The notes below the pieces were generated by a model that saw only the letters and a program-made list of their open reading frames with translations, made no database searches and was not told where the DNA came from. The position numbers and the translations under genes were made by a program. From contig CM063114.1 of the NCBI GenBank assembly GCA_031841125.1, forward strand, positions 57,744,955-57,808,954: 64,000 nt of DNA, in the 5' to 3' direction. The stretch is from Acanthococcus lagerstroemiae. Its lineage: Eukaryota > Arthropoda > Insecta > Hemiptera > Eriococcidae. Shown one piece after another: positions 31,705 to 44,050 of this stretch; position 1 is the first letter of the stretch; every line of letters starts with the position of its first letter.

Positions 31705-32849
31705 GTAGAGAAAATCCATAAATTGATCAGCCAATTTTTCAGAGCCTCAGTGAGGTAACCACAAAGCGATAAATCCAGAATAAATACCCGTTCGCAAGTA
31801 TGTTTCTAAAAATATTTTCAGTTGGGATTTCGGAAATGGGAATCTTCCCCCTTGAAGAAAATCAAATCGGGAATGTTTCAGAAAACGCCTAATATTATCT
31901 GCAAATCGGAAATTATTTTTTCAAATAATATTTTCGGGAAATAAAATTGAATATCAAGTGACAAAGCACACTAAGCGACACGAAACGCAGTCGCTAAACA
32001 TACTCTGTCACTTCAGTCTTAGGTTTCCCGGTGTTTGTCAATTGGGAATTCGAGAAATGGGAATTTCTATCATAATATATGTATCTTTTTGGAAACATTG
32101 AAACGGGGAATTCTTGTTGCAAAATTGTACTGGGAAAATGGGAAATAGGAATTATCGTTGAAAATAGCCACAGCAACGATAATATGTTTGGGAAACATTC
32201 CTGTTCGACCAATGGCCAGAACAAATGAATCAGTTTTAAGCAAAACCAGCAGAACAAAACAAGAGCAAGGTAGGCGGCAGTCCGGGGAGGGAGCTGCTAA
32301 CCAGAACAATAACCAAAAATAGAAAAGGATTTTCACGGATTCATTTTTGAATTTTCTAGCGTTTAATCAGACCGGTCTTGTAATAAGCATAGAATTAAAG
32401 GAGGGAGGACTTTTCCGTATTTGGGCCCGTACTTTTCCTTTTGTACTTCCAAGGGGGCACGATAATATACATCTGTAAAATTCTACAAAAGGCATGATGC
32501 TCGCTAGTAACTTGCTTTCACCACTCATGGTTCGAATTATTTCTTCACTCATTATTTGGATTTCGTTAATACTACGGTCAACGCGTCAGAAGGTTGAGGG
32601 GGGTTTGTGAACTTGTACCCAAAAGTCAAGAAATTCTGATACCCAGTTATATTTTCTACTTGTATTAGGAAATTTGTAACATTTCACATTTCAGTCGGTG
32701 TTCACTAGAAGGTCGAAAAAGTAAGGAAATTCTGGGACCCAGTCCTGGGAAAGTTTAGAAATGAGGGGTGAGGCGTTGCTTTTTTTTTCTGTCTGTCCAC
32801 TGAAATTTGTAAGTCAACATCCGAACATGATTTCGGCTCATTTCTGCAT

Positions 32850-33720
32850 GTCAAATACCTTATTCAGACTCTGTCAGACTGCGTTAAGCGTAAAAGCTCG
32901 TTCAGACGGTTACAAGATTTATTCAGTTGTAACATGTTAAGATTCGAGTCAAGACCCCATAAAAACCATTTTAAGAAGCATTCAGTTCTGGTGCAGAATG
33001 GAAGACTCAGTCTACTACCTTCAAGGCTCGTCAAAACTAATCAGTTTGAAATCTTGACTGAAGCAAGCCCTAATGTGAATCATTCTGACAGTAGAGGAGT
33101 GTATCCGGGTTTTCCCAACAGGTTTTAAACATCAGAACTTATACACATATTTACTATTTACTCTTGCTGTCGAAATTTTACTAGCGAGTAGGTTTTTTTT
33201 TTTTTACTCTTGACCGGGGGAAAATATGACAAAGAAACCCAATAAATTTCTAACCTCTACTCGCAAGAACCTACTCGTACATTTGCTTGTACTTCTTCTT
33301 AATCTCCTCCCTAAACCCCTCCCTTCCCCTCTTTGCCATATACCGAAATCCTGCGTCCGCTACTGCATTCAATTTTTGTTAGGAAGTATTACGACCGCGC
33401 TAGGATGTATACCTGCAGTTCTAAGACTCATTCAGACTTTCTGAAGACTTGTAAAAATTCATCAAAACTTCCGAACGCATTCAAAATCTATTTAAACTAG
33501 TTAAAATTCGTGCATCTAATACTTATGTTTAAAGAAGGATTCTGATTCGTCAAGACTGTATGAAGGCTCATCAATCGTCTGCACTCAAATGAGACTTAGT
33601 CAGATTCTTTTAGAATACGTAAACAATCTTTCAGGCTCCCCTGAGACTGATTAAAACTCACTCAGACTTGTGCTAAAACTTATTTTGTTGTCCTTAAAAT
33701 TCGTTGAGATACGGTACTTT
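32850..33720. repeat. Degenerate 20-25 bp AAGACTCATTCAGAC repeat
   Basis: Loose repeats of ttcagactctgtcagact and aagactcattcagactt over most of this stretch, broken at 33120-33400. Similar repeats occur at 2880-3900 and 37640-37760, and in the opposite orientation (aagagtcttgannaa) at 60420-61150. Confidence 0.5.
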
Positions 33721-34693
33721 GGAACGTATTCGGCTGCCCTAAGTGATTCACTCGAGAACACAATGGATTCTGAAATAAAATTTTCAGATGGCTGAGTGTC
33801 ATCCCTTCGAGATATCATAAAGCTGCGGCTATGCGCATCTACAGCGTATCTAATTAATTACATTTAAAAAATTTCAAAATTGCAGCCTCAGTTGACTTCT
33901 ACACTACTTTTTAAAATATATTCTGGCTGAAATGAACAACAAATGATTGTGGGCTCATCCAAATACAATTTTTATCGAACGATTCTACATCTGGAGGCGC
34001 CACGTGCTGTAAAATTCTCGAAGACCGAAGTCTCATTTCCATAAATTAATTATCTGTAACTGAATCACCCAACGTGTGTATTCGAATTTCTGTTATAATG
34101 AGATACGCATGTAAACTATACTAGGTCGTTTCACATGCATCCGCATTGACTGCAGGAATATCAAAGAAAACAACAAACATAATCGGGCCTGATTGGTTCA
34201 AACGTGACTGTGCAATTTTTCATTGAACTTGGTTTTTAAAAACTTTAATGGAGTAGATGGCTCGCTTCCAATACAAAGCTGTGCAAGCGAGAAGCACTCG
34301 TGTACGGCGAGAATGCCAAAATACTTCCTTCCCAACAAAATGAAAAATAAGTGGGAGGCCGGAAAAATTTGGAAAAAAATTACTCGAGATGAATTATGTG
34401 AAGCTAGTTCCAGTTGAAAAGAATATAATACTTTGTTCACTTAGGAGAGAAAAGAAATAATTGATTCCTTTTTGGCTGTCTTCACAGAATTTAGAAATTG
34501 GAGTCTAAATACGCCTTAGCTGATTCTAATGGACCTAACGAGTCTTAAATGGCCTTTAATCTCAAGAGAGTCTAATGAAGAGCCAATCTGTTGAGTCCTG
34601 ATCCAATAAGTTCCGCAAAGTTCTTGCTTACATATTACGCAGATTCTCTCTCCGAACAAGGTCACAATTTTACCGCTTTATAAATGCCACAGT

Positions 34694-34884
34694 TAGAGCC
34701 GTATCGACGGGATGGGGGTTAGGGTTCAAACCCTTCCCATTGGCCAAAAAAACACGAAAGAACAGTGGGTTGAGACGGAGAGGAGGGTGGATATGTGACT
34801 GAGCCCCCCCCCCCACCCACTAAGCAAAAAATGTATCTTAATCGCAACGTCCCTCCCCTCACATAAATTCTGGGTACGGCCCTG
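34694..34884. mobile_element. hAT-like MITE with CCGTA ends and 8-bp duplication
   Basis: Flanking 8-mers gccacagt (34686-34693) and gccacatt (34885-34892) match at 7 of 8. Left end TAGAGCCGTATCGA, reversed right end CAGGGCCGTACCCAG. 191 bases, C- and G-run rich inside, non-coding. Confidence 0.82.
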
Positions 34885-34974
34885 GCCACATTAATGTATA
34901 GCCACAGTGACGATTATTAGAAACGAATTTTAGAAATCTCAGTTACCGATAGCTATCTCTACGTCATGCTGAAA

Positions 34975-35540
34975 TGACTATTGGATCTACAAAGCCTCAT
35001 GATTGGTTACAAATTTTAGAGGCACCAGTGGCAATGTAGCTTTCTGATGATTGCCAGTCGGTGAGGTAGCAACAGAGAACCATTATGGAGCCTTCTAATT
35101 GGTGGTGAATTGTTGAGGTACTGATGGCGATCTATAACAGAGTGTTCTAATTGGTTTTGAATTGGTTGGGGGTTGGGGTGATGGTGGAAATTTATAAGCT
35201 GTAACGAAACCTTCTTATTAGTTTTGAATCTTTGAGGTATCGATGGCGATCTATACTGGAGCCATCTAACTGGTTTTGAATTGGTTAGGCTGATGGTGAG
35301 AATGTATAAGTGGCAACGAAACCTTCAAGAGCATTCTAATCTTTTAATTGGTAGCGAATCCTTGAGATAAGACTCATGATCTACAATGAAGCTTTCTAAT
35401 TGGCTGTAAATCGTTAAAACAATGGCGATTGACAACGGAGCCTTTTAATTGGTTGCGATACTTCAGAGGCCGTTTAAAAAGGACTGTTCCAATGTTTAAT
35501 TGGTTGTGGATCGTTGAGGTAATAATAACGATTTACAACA
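34975..35540 (+). repeat. 52-66 bp minisatellite, plus orientation
   Basis: At least eight diverged units carrying cttctaattggttttgaat and ttgaggtaacgatggcgat, starting near 35093, 35145, 35210, 35264, 35331, 35391, 35442 and 35494. The same unit lies inverted at 30240-30880. Confidence 0.75.
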
Positions 35541-35679
35541 GATAAAACAGAAAATACCTAAAAACATTCTCTATTAGGTCCTTTTCTAAGTCAACTTTTA
35601 AAAAACGCATTCATTTCTGTGTTCAGAGAAAGGAACTTATATTCATCTACCAATGGTCTCTTTTCTTATTTTTCATGAC

Positions 35680-35806
35680 CGATCAGTTGATCACTTCATG
35701 ATGACATATGCTCGATCATAATGATCGCCCTGAGCTCGATGATCGAAAAAGATCGAGTCTTATCGAGATGATCATGATCGATCATTTTTGATCGAGTAAA
35801 TGATCG
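35680..35806. repeat. Dense GATC cluster
   Basis: About a dozen GATC tetramers in 127 bases, many as gatcgatc or gatgatc palindromes. It ends tgatcgacatcactag, resembling the TGATGTGC terminus of the element at 20.48-20.86 kb. Probably the end of a related element truncated by the LINE that follows. Confidence 0.5.
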
Positions 35807-35814
35807 ACATCACT

Positions 35815-37628
35815 AGGTGTGATCACAATCATGGATATAAAACGTGCCCTGCGTGACCTTAAACCTAAATCATCTTGTGGTCCTGATTCCATCATACTAT
35901 ACATATTTCGAGCTTGCACACAGTTTTTAATTACTCCCTTAACTTATGTCTGCAATACTGTCCTTGAGACAGGTACCTATTTATCCAACGATATGAAAGT
36001 TATTCCACTTAACAAGTCAGGCAAAATAAATGAAATGAAAAATTATCGTCCCATCTCTCTAATTCCCTGGCGGCCAAAATTTTTGAAACTGTCTTGCACA
36101 AATATCTATACAATCAAGCCAGGTATATCTTATCTCCCTGTCAGCATAGCTTTAGAAAGGGATATTCAGTGCAGACAAATCTAATGAACTTCACATTGTG
36201 AACATAACCTCTCTAAGGGTGGGCAAATGGATCCATTTACACAGATTTTTCAAACGCTTTTGACACTGTCAACCACAAAATCTTGCTCCAAAAATTGTGC
36301 ACTTTTGGCTTCTCAATAGATCTGATAATTCTATTTCACTTCTACTCAAATAATTGAATGCAGTTTATCGAGTATAAAGGAGAGTGTGTCGGGTGTTCTC
36401 CAGGGTTCGGTTTTGGGTCTGTACCTTTTCCTAATTTTTATCGACGATATTTCTGAAAAAATTCAATACTCAAAATTACTGCTGTATGCAGATGATATGA
36501 AAATTTATAAAATTATAAAATCTCAGAATGATTGTGTTAAACTGCAACATGATCTTGACTCTTTTGTTGAGTGAAGTGATAGTAACTTGTTACCATTTAA
36601 TTCTGACAAGTGTGAAAAAATGACCTTTTCAAGAAAAATATGTCCCATTTAACACGAGTATAAAATTTAAAAAGATACAGTTAGTAAATTTTGTAGAAGA
36701 CTTAGGCATCATTTTGGATTCGAAATTATTATTCAATATGCATATCGATCGCATAACTTTAAAATCTAAAAGAATAGTTGGCTTCATAAAGAGAAATGGA
36801 ACTTGTTATAAAAATTTAGAAACAATGAAAATTCTTTATTCTAGTTTTGTCACATAAATATTGGAATTCTCCTCTGTTGTATGGGATCCCAAAACGAAAC
36901 AAGGTAAAGATAAAATTGAGAAAATTAAAAAAAAAATTGAAATACTTATATTGCAAAATCTTTACATATTATCCTTTTGAAATTGTATACAAAGAACTTT
37001 TGGTTGGCTTTAAGATTATGAGTCTAAAAAATAGAAGATGTCTGGCGAAGTTGATCTTCTTATTGGATGTTCTGAATAACAAAATTTTGGATTCCAACAA
37101 CTGAACACGTATTCAATTCTGGGTCCCTGCATTGAATACAAGAAATACTGATCTATTTGTAACACGTAGAGGCTCAGCATCAAGTATGGACAATACTCTA
37201 GCATTCTATAATAATATTACTCAAAAACACCCTGGGATCGACATATTCTTCATGTTCATCATTCATTAAAATACGCGAGGGTATATGTATGTAGGTCTTA
37301 TTCCCTGCAGGTCTTTCCCTTATACCGCACAAGTGTGGTTTGTTTCGGCCCCTGGGCTTTTTTCAACCTTCAACCCTCAGTTCTCAGTTCACAACTTTCA
37401 ACTGCCACCTGTGGACGTTTTCGCCCCTCATCCCCGCGCTGCCTTTGCTCTGGTGCCTGTCTTTCCCTTTCTGTCATCTTTTCCTTCTTTTTTATCCCCA
37501 ACTCTTCATTTGAAAAGTTTTTTTTTTTTTTTTAAGAATTATATTGTACTTACTGTCCCTCCCTGCCAGTGGGACCCTCGGGCACCTATTGGGGACTCAA
37601 ATATGAATGAATGAATAAATAAATAAGT
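35815..37628 (+). pseudogene. Jockey/CR1-type LINE, reverse transcriptase half
   Basis: In order across shifting frames: LKPKSSCGPDSI (35.86 kb), NYRPISLIP, FSNAFDTVNHKILLQKL (36.25 kb), GVLQGSVLG and LLYADDMKIYK (36.4-36.5 kb), LLPFNSDKCEKMTFSRK, VEDLGIILDSKLLFNMHI, ILEFSSVVWDPKTKQ. These are the palm and thumb motifs of a jockey- or CR1-type RT. The 3' end has a T-run and a (GAAT)n(AAAT)n tail at about 37603-37628, typical of such elements. Multiple frameshifts and stops; endonuclease missing. The insertion is thus 5'-truncated and dead. Confidence 0.9.
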
Positions 37629-38357
37629 GAAGGGGTCCGATCTAAATCAGCTTTTTGAAACCGTCTGAATAAGTTTAAACATAATCAGAATAAATTTAAC
37701 TAGTCTGAACAAAGTCTCAATAATGGTTTGAATGAGTCTTAATAAACTCAAATAAGGACCAGTCAGAAACGTAGCTAGCTGTTTTGATAACGGATCGAAA
37801 CTCATATTTTCACGAATCTCCTCTAAGATAAAAATTTGGCCTCTCTTGCTTCCTCCACCGAATAATAACTGAGCTGGGCCACTAGTAGGTACCAGCTGCA
37901 AGGTGACCACTTGGTAATTTTTTGTATTTGAAGTCATCTCAGGTCATTTTCAGTCATTTCCCTCCGAAAACCGTAATTTGACCCATTTTTGGAGAGGTTT
38001 CTCTTTCAAACTCGGGAAATTCTGCTGGCAAAAACGTCCAACGCAACTCTAGCTAGTCAGTGGTGTCTCAAAAGGACAATGACTGAATATTATGAAAGAA
38101 CTAAGTGCGCGGGTATAACCGGCCAAGCAAGCAGAAAATCGAAGTCTATTTTTATTTAAAAATTTTAAGTTTTTGTGGGTAGAGGGTTTGAAAACATATT
38201 ATATTATGATGACGAGTAGTGTGTAAAGAGAGAAGCACGAAAGAGAAGGAAAAAATTGCTAATGGTTTCCAATTCTGGCCATTTTTTGGTCTTATTTCAA
38301 ATTTAATAAGGTAATTTTTCTATTTTTCCCCCTGAAATTTCGAGTGGTCCTCCTGAA

Positions 38358-38598
38358 CAGTGGCGTAGCCAGGATATTTCCAAGGGAGGGGATCAGCAAT
38401 TTTTTTTGGGGTGGGGGGTACACCTAATAGGAACTGTATGGTTTGTATTGACGTATCAGTATGTTGTGCTTTTCAACTTCAATTATGCATGTGCATTTAA
38501 ATTTAATTTCGCGCATTTGCTGTGATACTGCCAGCATACAAAAAATTCTCATCTCAGGGGAGGATTCTCCCCCCTAATCTCCCCTGGCTACGCCACTG
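38358..38598. mobile_element. hAT-like MITE with CAGTGGCGTAGCCAGG ends
   Basis: Perfect 16-base terminal inverted repeats CAGTGGCGTAGCCAGG, a terminus known from many hAT MITEs. 241 bases, non-coding. The 8-base flanks do not match clearly, suggesting later change at the site. Confidence 0.88.
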
Positions 38599-39038
38599 CG
38601 TCCTGCAGTGGCTGTTTTTTCTTTCTTGCATCATAATAAAGCCTTCTGGCACTTTTTCGAATTGAGAACTGATATCCTGGCTCGATTTTGAAACAGCAGA
38701 TTATCGCGAACAGCGAAAATCCTTACGGACTTGGGTCATTTCATTTACTCGGGAAACAGTAATAATAATTGTATACACGCAGCCCACCAACAACAGAAAA
38801 ATGTTAGCCAGCTGTGATCGCAAACCACTCATCTGTAATTCGCATCCGTGCCGAAGAATTTGGGGCTCGGCCAGCTATTTGAGAATGGTTTCGGGAATGC
38901 ATGATATTCAGGAAACAGAAACAGATAGACATTCTTGCAAAACCACTGCCCTCGTCTCTGTTCCTCACACCCGCGAAATTTCGCGCATTTTAACTCTACG
39001 ATTGCGAGACGATGCAATTGTGTGTGACTCGTTTGCAT

Positions 39039-39196
39039 ATAGGCGTAGCGCCAGAAGGGGCCGGGGGGCTCGAATCCTAATGCGTATTTTCTTGTATGTA
39101 AAACATAGGGGGTAAGGGGATTAAAAAGTTGTGTGCTCTCTGTGCTCAATAAAATGTCGATCCAAACCCCCCTCCCCCGGTTTACGCTATGCTTAT
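39039..39196. mobile_element. Short element with ATARGCRTAGCG ends
   Basis: Ends ATAGGCGTAGCG and, reversed, ATAAGCATAGCG (10 of 12). G-run at left and C-run at right just inside. Flanks gtttgcat and gcttgttt match at 5 of 8. 158 bases. Confidence 0.5.
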
Positions 39197-41159
39197 GCTT
39201 GTTTTAATAAATGGTCAAATGGTCACCCTCTTAAAATTCGCGAATCGAATAATTAATATCGAAGCCGAACCGTCAATATTTGTGGAAAACAGATTCGTTT
39301 ATCTTTCCGCGTTTGATTTAAAATTTCAAGAGGACGTGAAATTTGTCATCTGGTAATTCCGAATCGGTGAATTCATTTGTTGATTTCATTTGCTGTGGTG
39401 AAATGAATTCCCATCTCAACTTGTCTTTTGACTTGCTGTGAGACGAAAGGGAAAATTTTTCAATTTCTCGTTCTTCTTGTCACCACAAGCTTTCTCACAA
39501 CTTACTTATGTGAAGAGAAATTATTTCAAATTGAAAAGTAGAGAAAAATGTGAAATGAGATTAGGATTTCAAAGATCCAAGTTAAAGTTTTCGTGATTGA
39601 AATCAGTGACTGCCTCAATTTAGATTTCTTTCCCTCCATTTGCTCCCGTCGATTTCGCCCATTTAAGTTGTTTACGAACCCACTGTGTGGCGACGGAGGA
39701 GGAAATTCCATATTTTATTTGTTTTCTGTTCCGACATTGGCTTCCCGACGATATATGGAAGTAATTCTTAATTTTAAATAAAGCAGAAATAATTAGAAAT
39801 TTCCATTTCTTGGTGTAGGTTTCGGGCCCTTGAATGCAAAATCTGATAGGATTTTCGTACTAAATGACCCTAAAGACTCCTTTTTTGACACGTTCATATG
39901 CCACGTCAAGTCAGTTTTGCCTTTCCTCAAAAGTGAGATTTCAATTTTAAGGGCTGAAATCAGAATCTGATCAAAAATTTATTGATTTTTTCTAAAAATA
40001 ACGTCCCAGAACCATTCATTTTGCCACTTTTTCATCCCGGGGCTTAAATCGAGGATAGATCAAACATTTTCATCTGATAGGATATTCGGATTCAACTAAT
40101 CACGATAGTGGTTCGATAACTTTTCTTCAGAAATGGTGAAGTTGGTGGTCCCCATTTTGCCGACTGATGTTGACAATGTCGACTCAATAACAGAACATTT
40201 TTTATTAAAAAAAGAGGTCAATTAACGATTTTCTTGTTTTAGGGTAAACCCTAACAGTTCCGCTTCTGTGTACAAACATTTGAGTCAACAAGCTGACAGG
40301 GGAAAGAAAGTTCGAAGTTCTCATCTCTGAAAGTAGAATTAACGAACAAAAAATCTTGTAAATCTCGTCTCTCTGAAATCTCTGAAATCGTCTTTTTATG
40401 CGCTTGTTGAATTGTTTTTTTTTGTTTTTTTTTTACAACTGATATTTTCTGTCTCTGTCCTCCCGTCTCTTAGTTATGCCACTGTACAGATACAAGTGCT
40501 ACACGTGATGCAAATATCTGGAGTTGATGTGAAAAGAGAACGATTTTGCATATGACGGGCTGAGGGCACCAATGGTCGATAATGTCTGGCATATCCCATA
40601 CACGTGGGCCAATATCGCACCTAGGTCTTTATACAGAGGAAACTAATAGGAAGTCACGACTCAGAGATCTCTCATTCTTTCATTACAGCGTGGAAAGTGT
40701 AAAACTTACGCATTATAAAAGCCCAAATTTTGGGTTAACTCGAAAATATGAAGCGAATGTGCTAATTGATAGTAAATCTTCTAGAAGTGTAACGAACCCA
40801 CAAGCTTCAAAGCATCTTCTTTTTTGAAAGTTACCATGCAACACGAATACTGACCGAAATCTACACCCGAATGCCTTTTATAATATTTTATCAACCTTTT
40901 TGGTCAAGAAGTTCCCCTTACTCGTTCTTTTTCTTTTCGGTCCCCTGCCATCAGGCCTGTATCAATGTATGGCAAAATGAAGAGTCATTTTCAGCCTCCT
41001 GTTTGGGGTGGTTACAAAAAAGTGGCAGATCTTTCAGTAGGATAAATATAATGAGAAACAATTTGTTTGAAGTGTTTTCGCCGAAAGTTCATTTTTTTGT
41101 TGCGAAAATTGATTTCTGGGATTTACATCCTAGGCGATGAAACTCCTCTGGGATTCTTG

Positions 41160-41980
41160 TAGACTTTTACCGTGTTAGCCAGAAAGGTCAACCATACTTC
41201 CATGCCAAATTTAAATTCTGTTCATTGATTTTAATAAAATCTTTGATTCTGTCAGCCGTGAAAGTGTATTAGCTCTGAAGAATCAAAGTATTGAACTAAA
41301 CATCATAACTATCAAATTTCTGAAAAATCTTTGCAAAATTTCAAAGCTTACATAAGTTTGAATAGACAAGGCGAAAAATTTACGCTCGGTGAAGGAGTAC
41401 TGCGATGGGACCCTTTCTTCCCCTATTTATTTAATAGTATATTAGAGGGAATTTTTCACAGACTCGACTGGGAGGGCAAAGGGGTTAAAATTAGTGGTCA
41501 ATGGTTTAATATTCTCAGATTCACGGAATGCATTGTCCTAGCGAGCGCCAGCCTAAATTAATTGAAAAATATGACAGAAAAGCTTAGCATGGAAACAAAA
41601 GAGTGGGTCTTACAATTAATCACTCAAAAACAAAAATAATGACAAATGGTAATAAGTTAGATCTTGTGATAGATGGAAATTTAATTAAGTGTGTCACGGA
41701 GTACATACAAGTTTTTGAGTCAAACTCTGGCTTTTGCAGAAAGAATTAAAAAATAACTCAGTATTAAGAAATCAAATGCTTATGGTCTAACAAAGATATT
41801 TTGAAGACAAGTTTAACTTGGCATCTAAAATCAAAATTGTAAACCAATGCGTAATTCTATCTTTAACTTATGGTGTACAAATGCGGGCCCCAATGAAGGC
41901 ACAGACCGAAGAATTAAGAACCACCCAAAACCGGATGTTAAGGAACATTTATTTTATTTTATTGGTTGTCTTCTACACTC
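41160..41980 (+). pseudogene. RTE-like LINE reverse-transcriptase fragment
   Basis: FIDFNKIFDSVSRESVLAL (41.22 kb), then AYISLNRQGEKFTLGEGVLR and LFNSILEGIFHRLDWEGKG with ISGQWFNILRF, then KIKIVNQCVILSLTYGVQM (41.83 kb). The active-site block is damaged (RFTECIVLASA where RFADDIVLIA is expected). Same subfamily as the piece at 43.6 kb. Non-functional. Confidence 0.85.
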
Positions 41981-42029
41981 AATGCTTTGGTATGATACCA
42001 CGTATAAGAAACTTGTAGGCGGATGAGCT

Positions 42030-42362
42030 CACCCTGCCACAGGCTCAGCACTTAGTCGGCCCATTTTTGGGCATACGACTTTCGCAGTTCAGACATTTCC
42101 TCCTGTTTTTGGCTATAGAGAACCAATTTGGGCCGGCCCTCTGATCAATCTCGTCTGCCTATCGCGTCACTGGCCTCCCCCGTTTGCATTTTCTCTGAGA
42201 AGCCCAAAACGTTACCTTTTTATTCCATTTCCAGTCACGCCATTTGATCATGTTTCTAGCCTGGGAGACCCAGCTGGGACTGGCCATCCCAACAATCTTA
42301 TCCGACCAGCATTTCGCTAGCCTCCCTCTTTTACATTTCTTTAAGGGTGTCAACATAGTCAC
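42030..42362 (-). pseudogene. LINE C-terminal fragment, opposite strand
   Basis: Minus strand reads KKCKRGRLAKCWSDKIVGMA, SPSWVSQARNMIKWRDWKW, then a second copy of the motif, KCKRGRPVTR followed by ADEIDQRAGPNWFSIAKNR. This is the end of an RTE-type ORF (GRPxTRWxDEI...W...A.....W). The repeat of the GRP motif suggests a local duplication. It faces the RT piece just to its left. Confidence 0.7.
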
Positions 42363-42398
42363 TATCTTATCTCTCTATATACTAAAAAAGTTGAATCC

Positions 42399-42670
42399 GC
42401 CGCTTCCACCACTGCCACCTCCGAGAGGAAAAACCCACTACGGGTTGCCTACCCTGCCCCTTGATTCCTCATTTCTCCAGGGGTAGCCTGCCCTTTGGAG
42501 GGGGTTCATGGTGGAGGAGGGTGCTTAGTAAAATCCGCCCCCGCCACTGCCTCCGGGAGAATAAAAACCACTGCGGGTTGCGTACCTTGCCCCTTAATTC
42601 CTCATTTCTCCAGGGGTAGCCTACCCTTAGGAGGGGGTTCATGGTGGAGCAGAGAGCTTAAACCACTTAA
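42399..42670 (+). repeat. Tandem duplication of a 133-bp GC-rich unit
   Basis: Two copies offset by 133 bases (cactacgggttgcc at 42436 and cactgcgggttgcg at 42569), each with attcctcatttctccagggg and gagggggttcatggtgga. A related gcgggttgcctacc lies at 51840. Confidence 0.85.
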
Positions 42671-43007
42671 AGTGGGACTCTTTGGTGATGTGGCCAGCGT
42701 AGTCCAACTAAATTTCTTCATAGTCTTCCCTAGACCTCTGGCTTTGTTTTCTCAAAGGTATGCACGGTACGGACGTGGTCCTTTAATTTGACTCCTAGGA
42801 TATTCCTGAGCATCTCATTTTGAGTCTTTGGGTCATTCTTCAAAAATGTTGATATTTCAGGTATGTTTTTTCATGGAAGAAAGTAGGGGGGATATTTGAA
42901 CTTTTTTTGATGGGAGTCGTTAAGAGGCGTTCTGTATAACATATTGGTAAGATTCGGCCGGGACTGAGGGGATTATGTATTTTGGCATGGCAATCAAAAT
43001 GATGAAT

Positions 43008-43613
43008 GCCATGCCAAAGGACACATGAAAAAGTCCATGCCGAAAGACAATAGCGAACAAAAAGGGTTCTGCCGTCGATTAGTAGATTTCAAAACAAAAA
43101 GTTATATGGAGAGTTGATAAAGGCACACTGACCCATTAATTAGATGTAATTATTTTTGGATGATGAATGTCTATCGTTGCATAAAGATGGCCGTGCCGAA
43201 AGACACTTTTTTTTTACTCTTTAATTTTTGACAGTAATACGTAAATGCACGAGTCTGGTCACAAAAAACCGGGATTTGATGTGCGTTTGATATGCGGACC
43301 GTATTGCTCTAATGAGAATGTAAAATTTGGCCATTAATTGCGACGAAAAAATATTGAAACTTCTGTTTTGTGATTGGTTGAAGAAAAGCCATGCCGAAAG
43401 ACAAAAAATCGAGGGACAATTTTCAAGGTTGGCAACACTGACTCTCAGCTGTGAAGACGCAATCTCCACGTTACCAACTCATTCATTAATTTATCTAGAG
43501 TAGTACTATTTTGCCAGTTTGTTCTAATATAATATATAGCTTGAAAATTTAGAAAAAATAAATAATAATAATAATAATAAAGATTGTGAGAGGGACAGTC
43601 ATGCCGACGGACA
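43008..43613 (+). repeat. Five dispersed copies of CATGCCGAAAGACA
   Basis: The word, or a close variant, occurs at 43008-43024, 43034-43049, 43189-43206, 43388-43403 and 43598-43613, all on the plus strand, with unrelated spacers of 10 to about 200 bases. A ggcatggc...gccatgcc hairpin lies at 42984-43015. Origin unknown. Confidence 0.6.
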
Positions 43614-43901
43614 TTTTAGCATATTTAATTTAATAATGGGACTGTTGTTAATTTCTATCCCCTCCAAGGGAGAGATATTAGTCAAGATTTTTGTTCTTAA
43701 CAGATTTATAGCCAGCCCTACCGTCTCACTTTCTCTCCTCAGGTCTTCTGCCGTAGTCTCCAGTTCGTTTTTGTTTTTGGCGACCATAACTATCATCCGC
43801 AAATTTAAAGTTTGTTTCCAATTCCTAGGTTTGTTGAAATAGGGCCCCCTGATTTTGATACCGCTCCCTTCCCAGTTGACCCGACTGGAAACTTCTGCCA
43901 A
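43599..43901 (-). pseudogene. RTE-like LINE reverse-transcriptase fragment
   Basis: VNWEGSGIKIRGPYFN, a damaged palm block, VAKNKNELETTAEDLRRESE, VGLAINLLRTKIL and SPLEGIEINN. Same subfamily as 41.16-41.98 kb. Frame is open but the catalytic DD is missing, so it is dead. Confidence 0.85.
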
Positions 43902-43988
43902 TACGACATTGAATATATTGGGGGGAGGGGTCTCCTTGTTTAACTCACCTATTGATATTAATTTTTCCTACGTACACATGCAACCCGT

Positions 43989-44050
43989 TTTCTAATTTGC
44001 TCTCAACTCGAGCCCTGGAATCCGCCCTTTCGAGCATTATTTCAGAGACG
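43989..44050 (-). repeat. SINE body fragment
   Basis: 62 bases matching the SINE body of the copies at 22.34 and 30.49 kb, covering cgtctctgaaataatgctcg, aaagggcggattcca and gagttgagag on the minus strand. Head and tail are missing. It sits at the junction between two oppositely oriented LINE pieces. Confidence 0.85.

Noticed and set aside
38801..39149. Overlapping ORFs of 104 and 106 codons on both strands
   Set aside because: No domain, and both run into a short element at 39039-39196. Base composition is slightly higher in G+C, so an unrecognised exon cannot be excluded.
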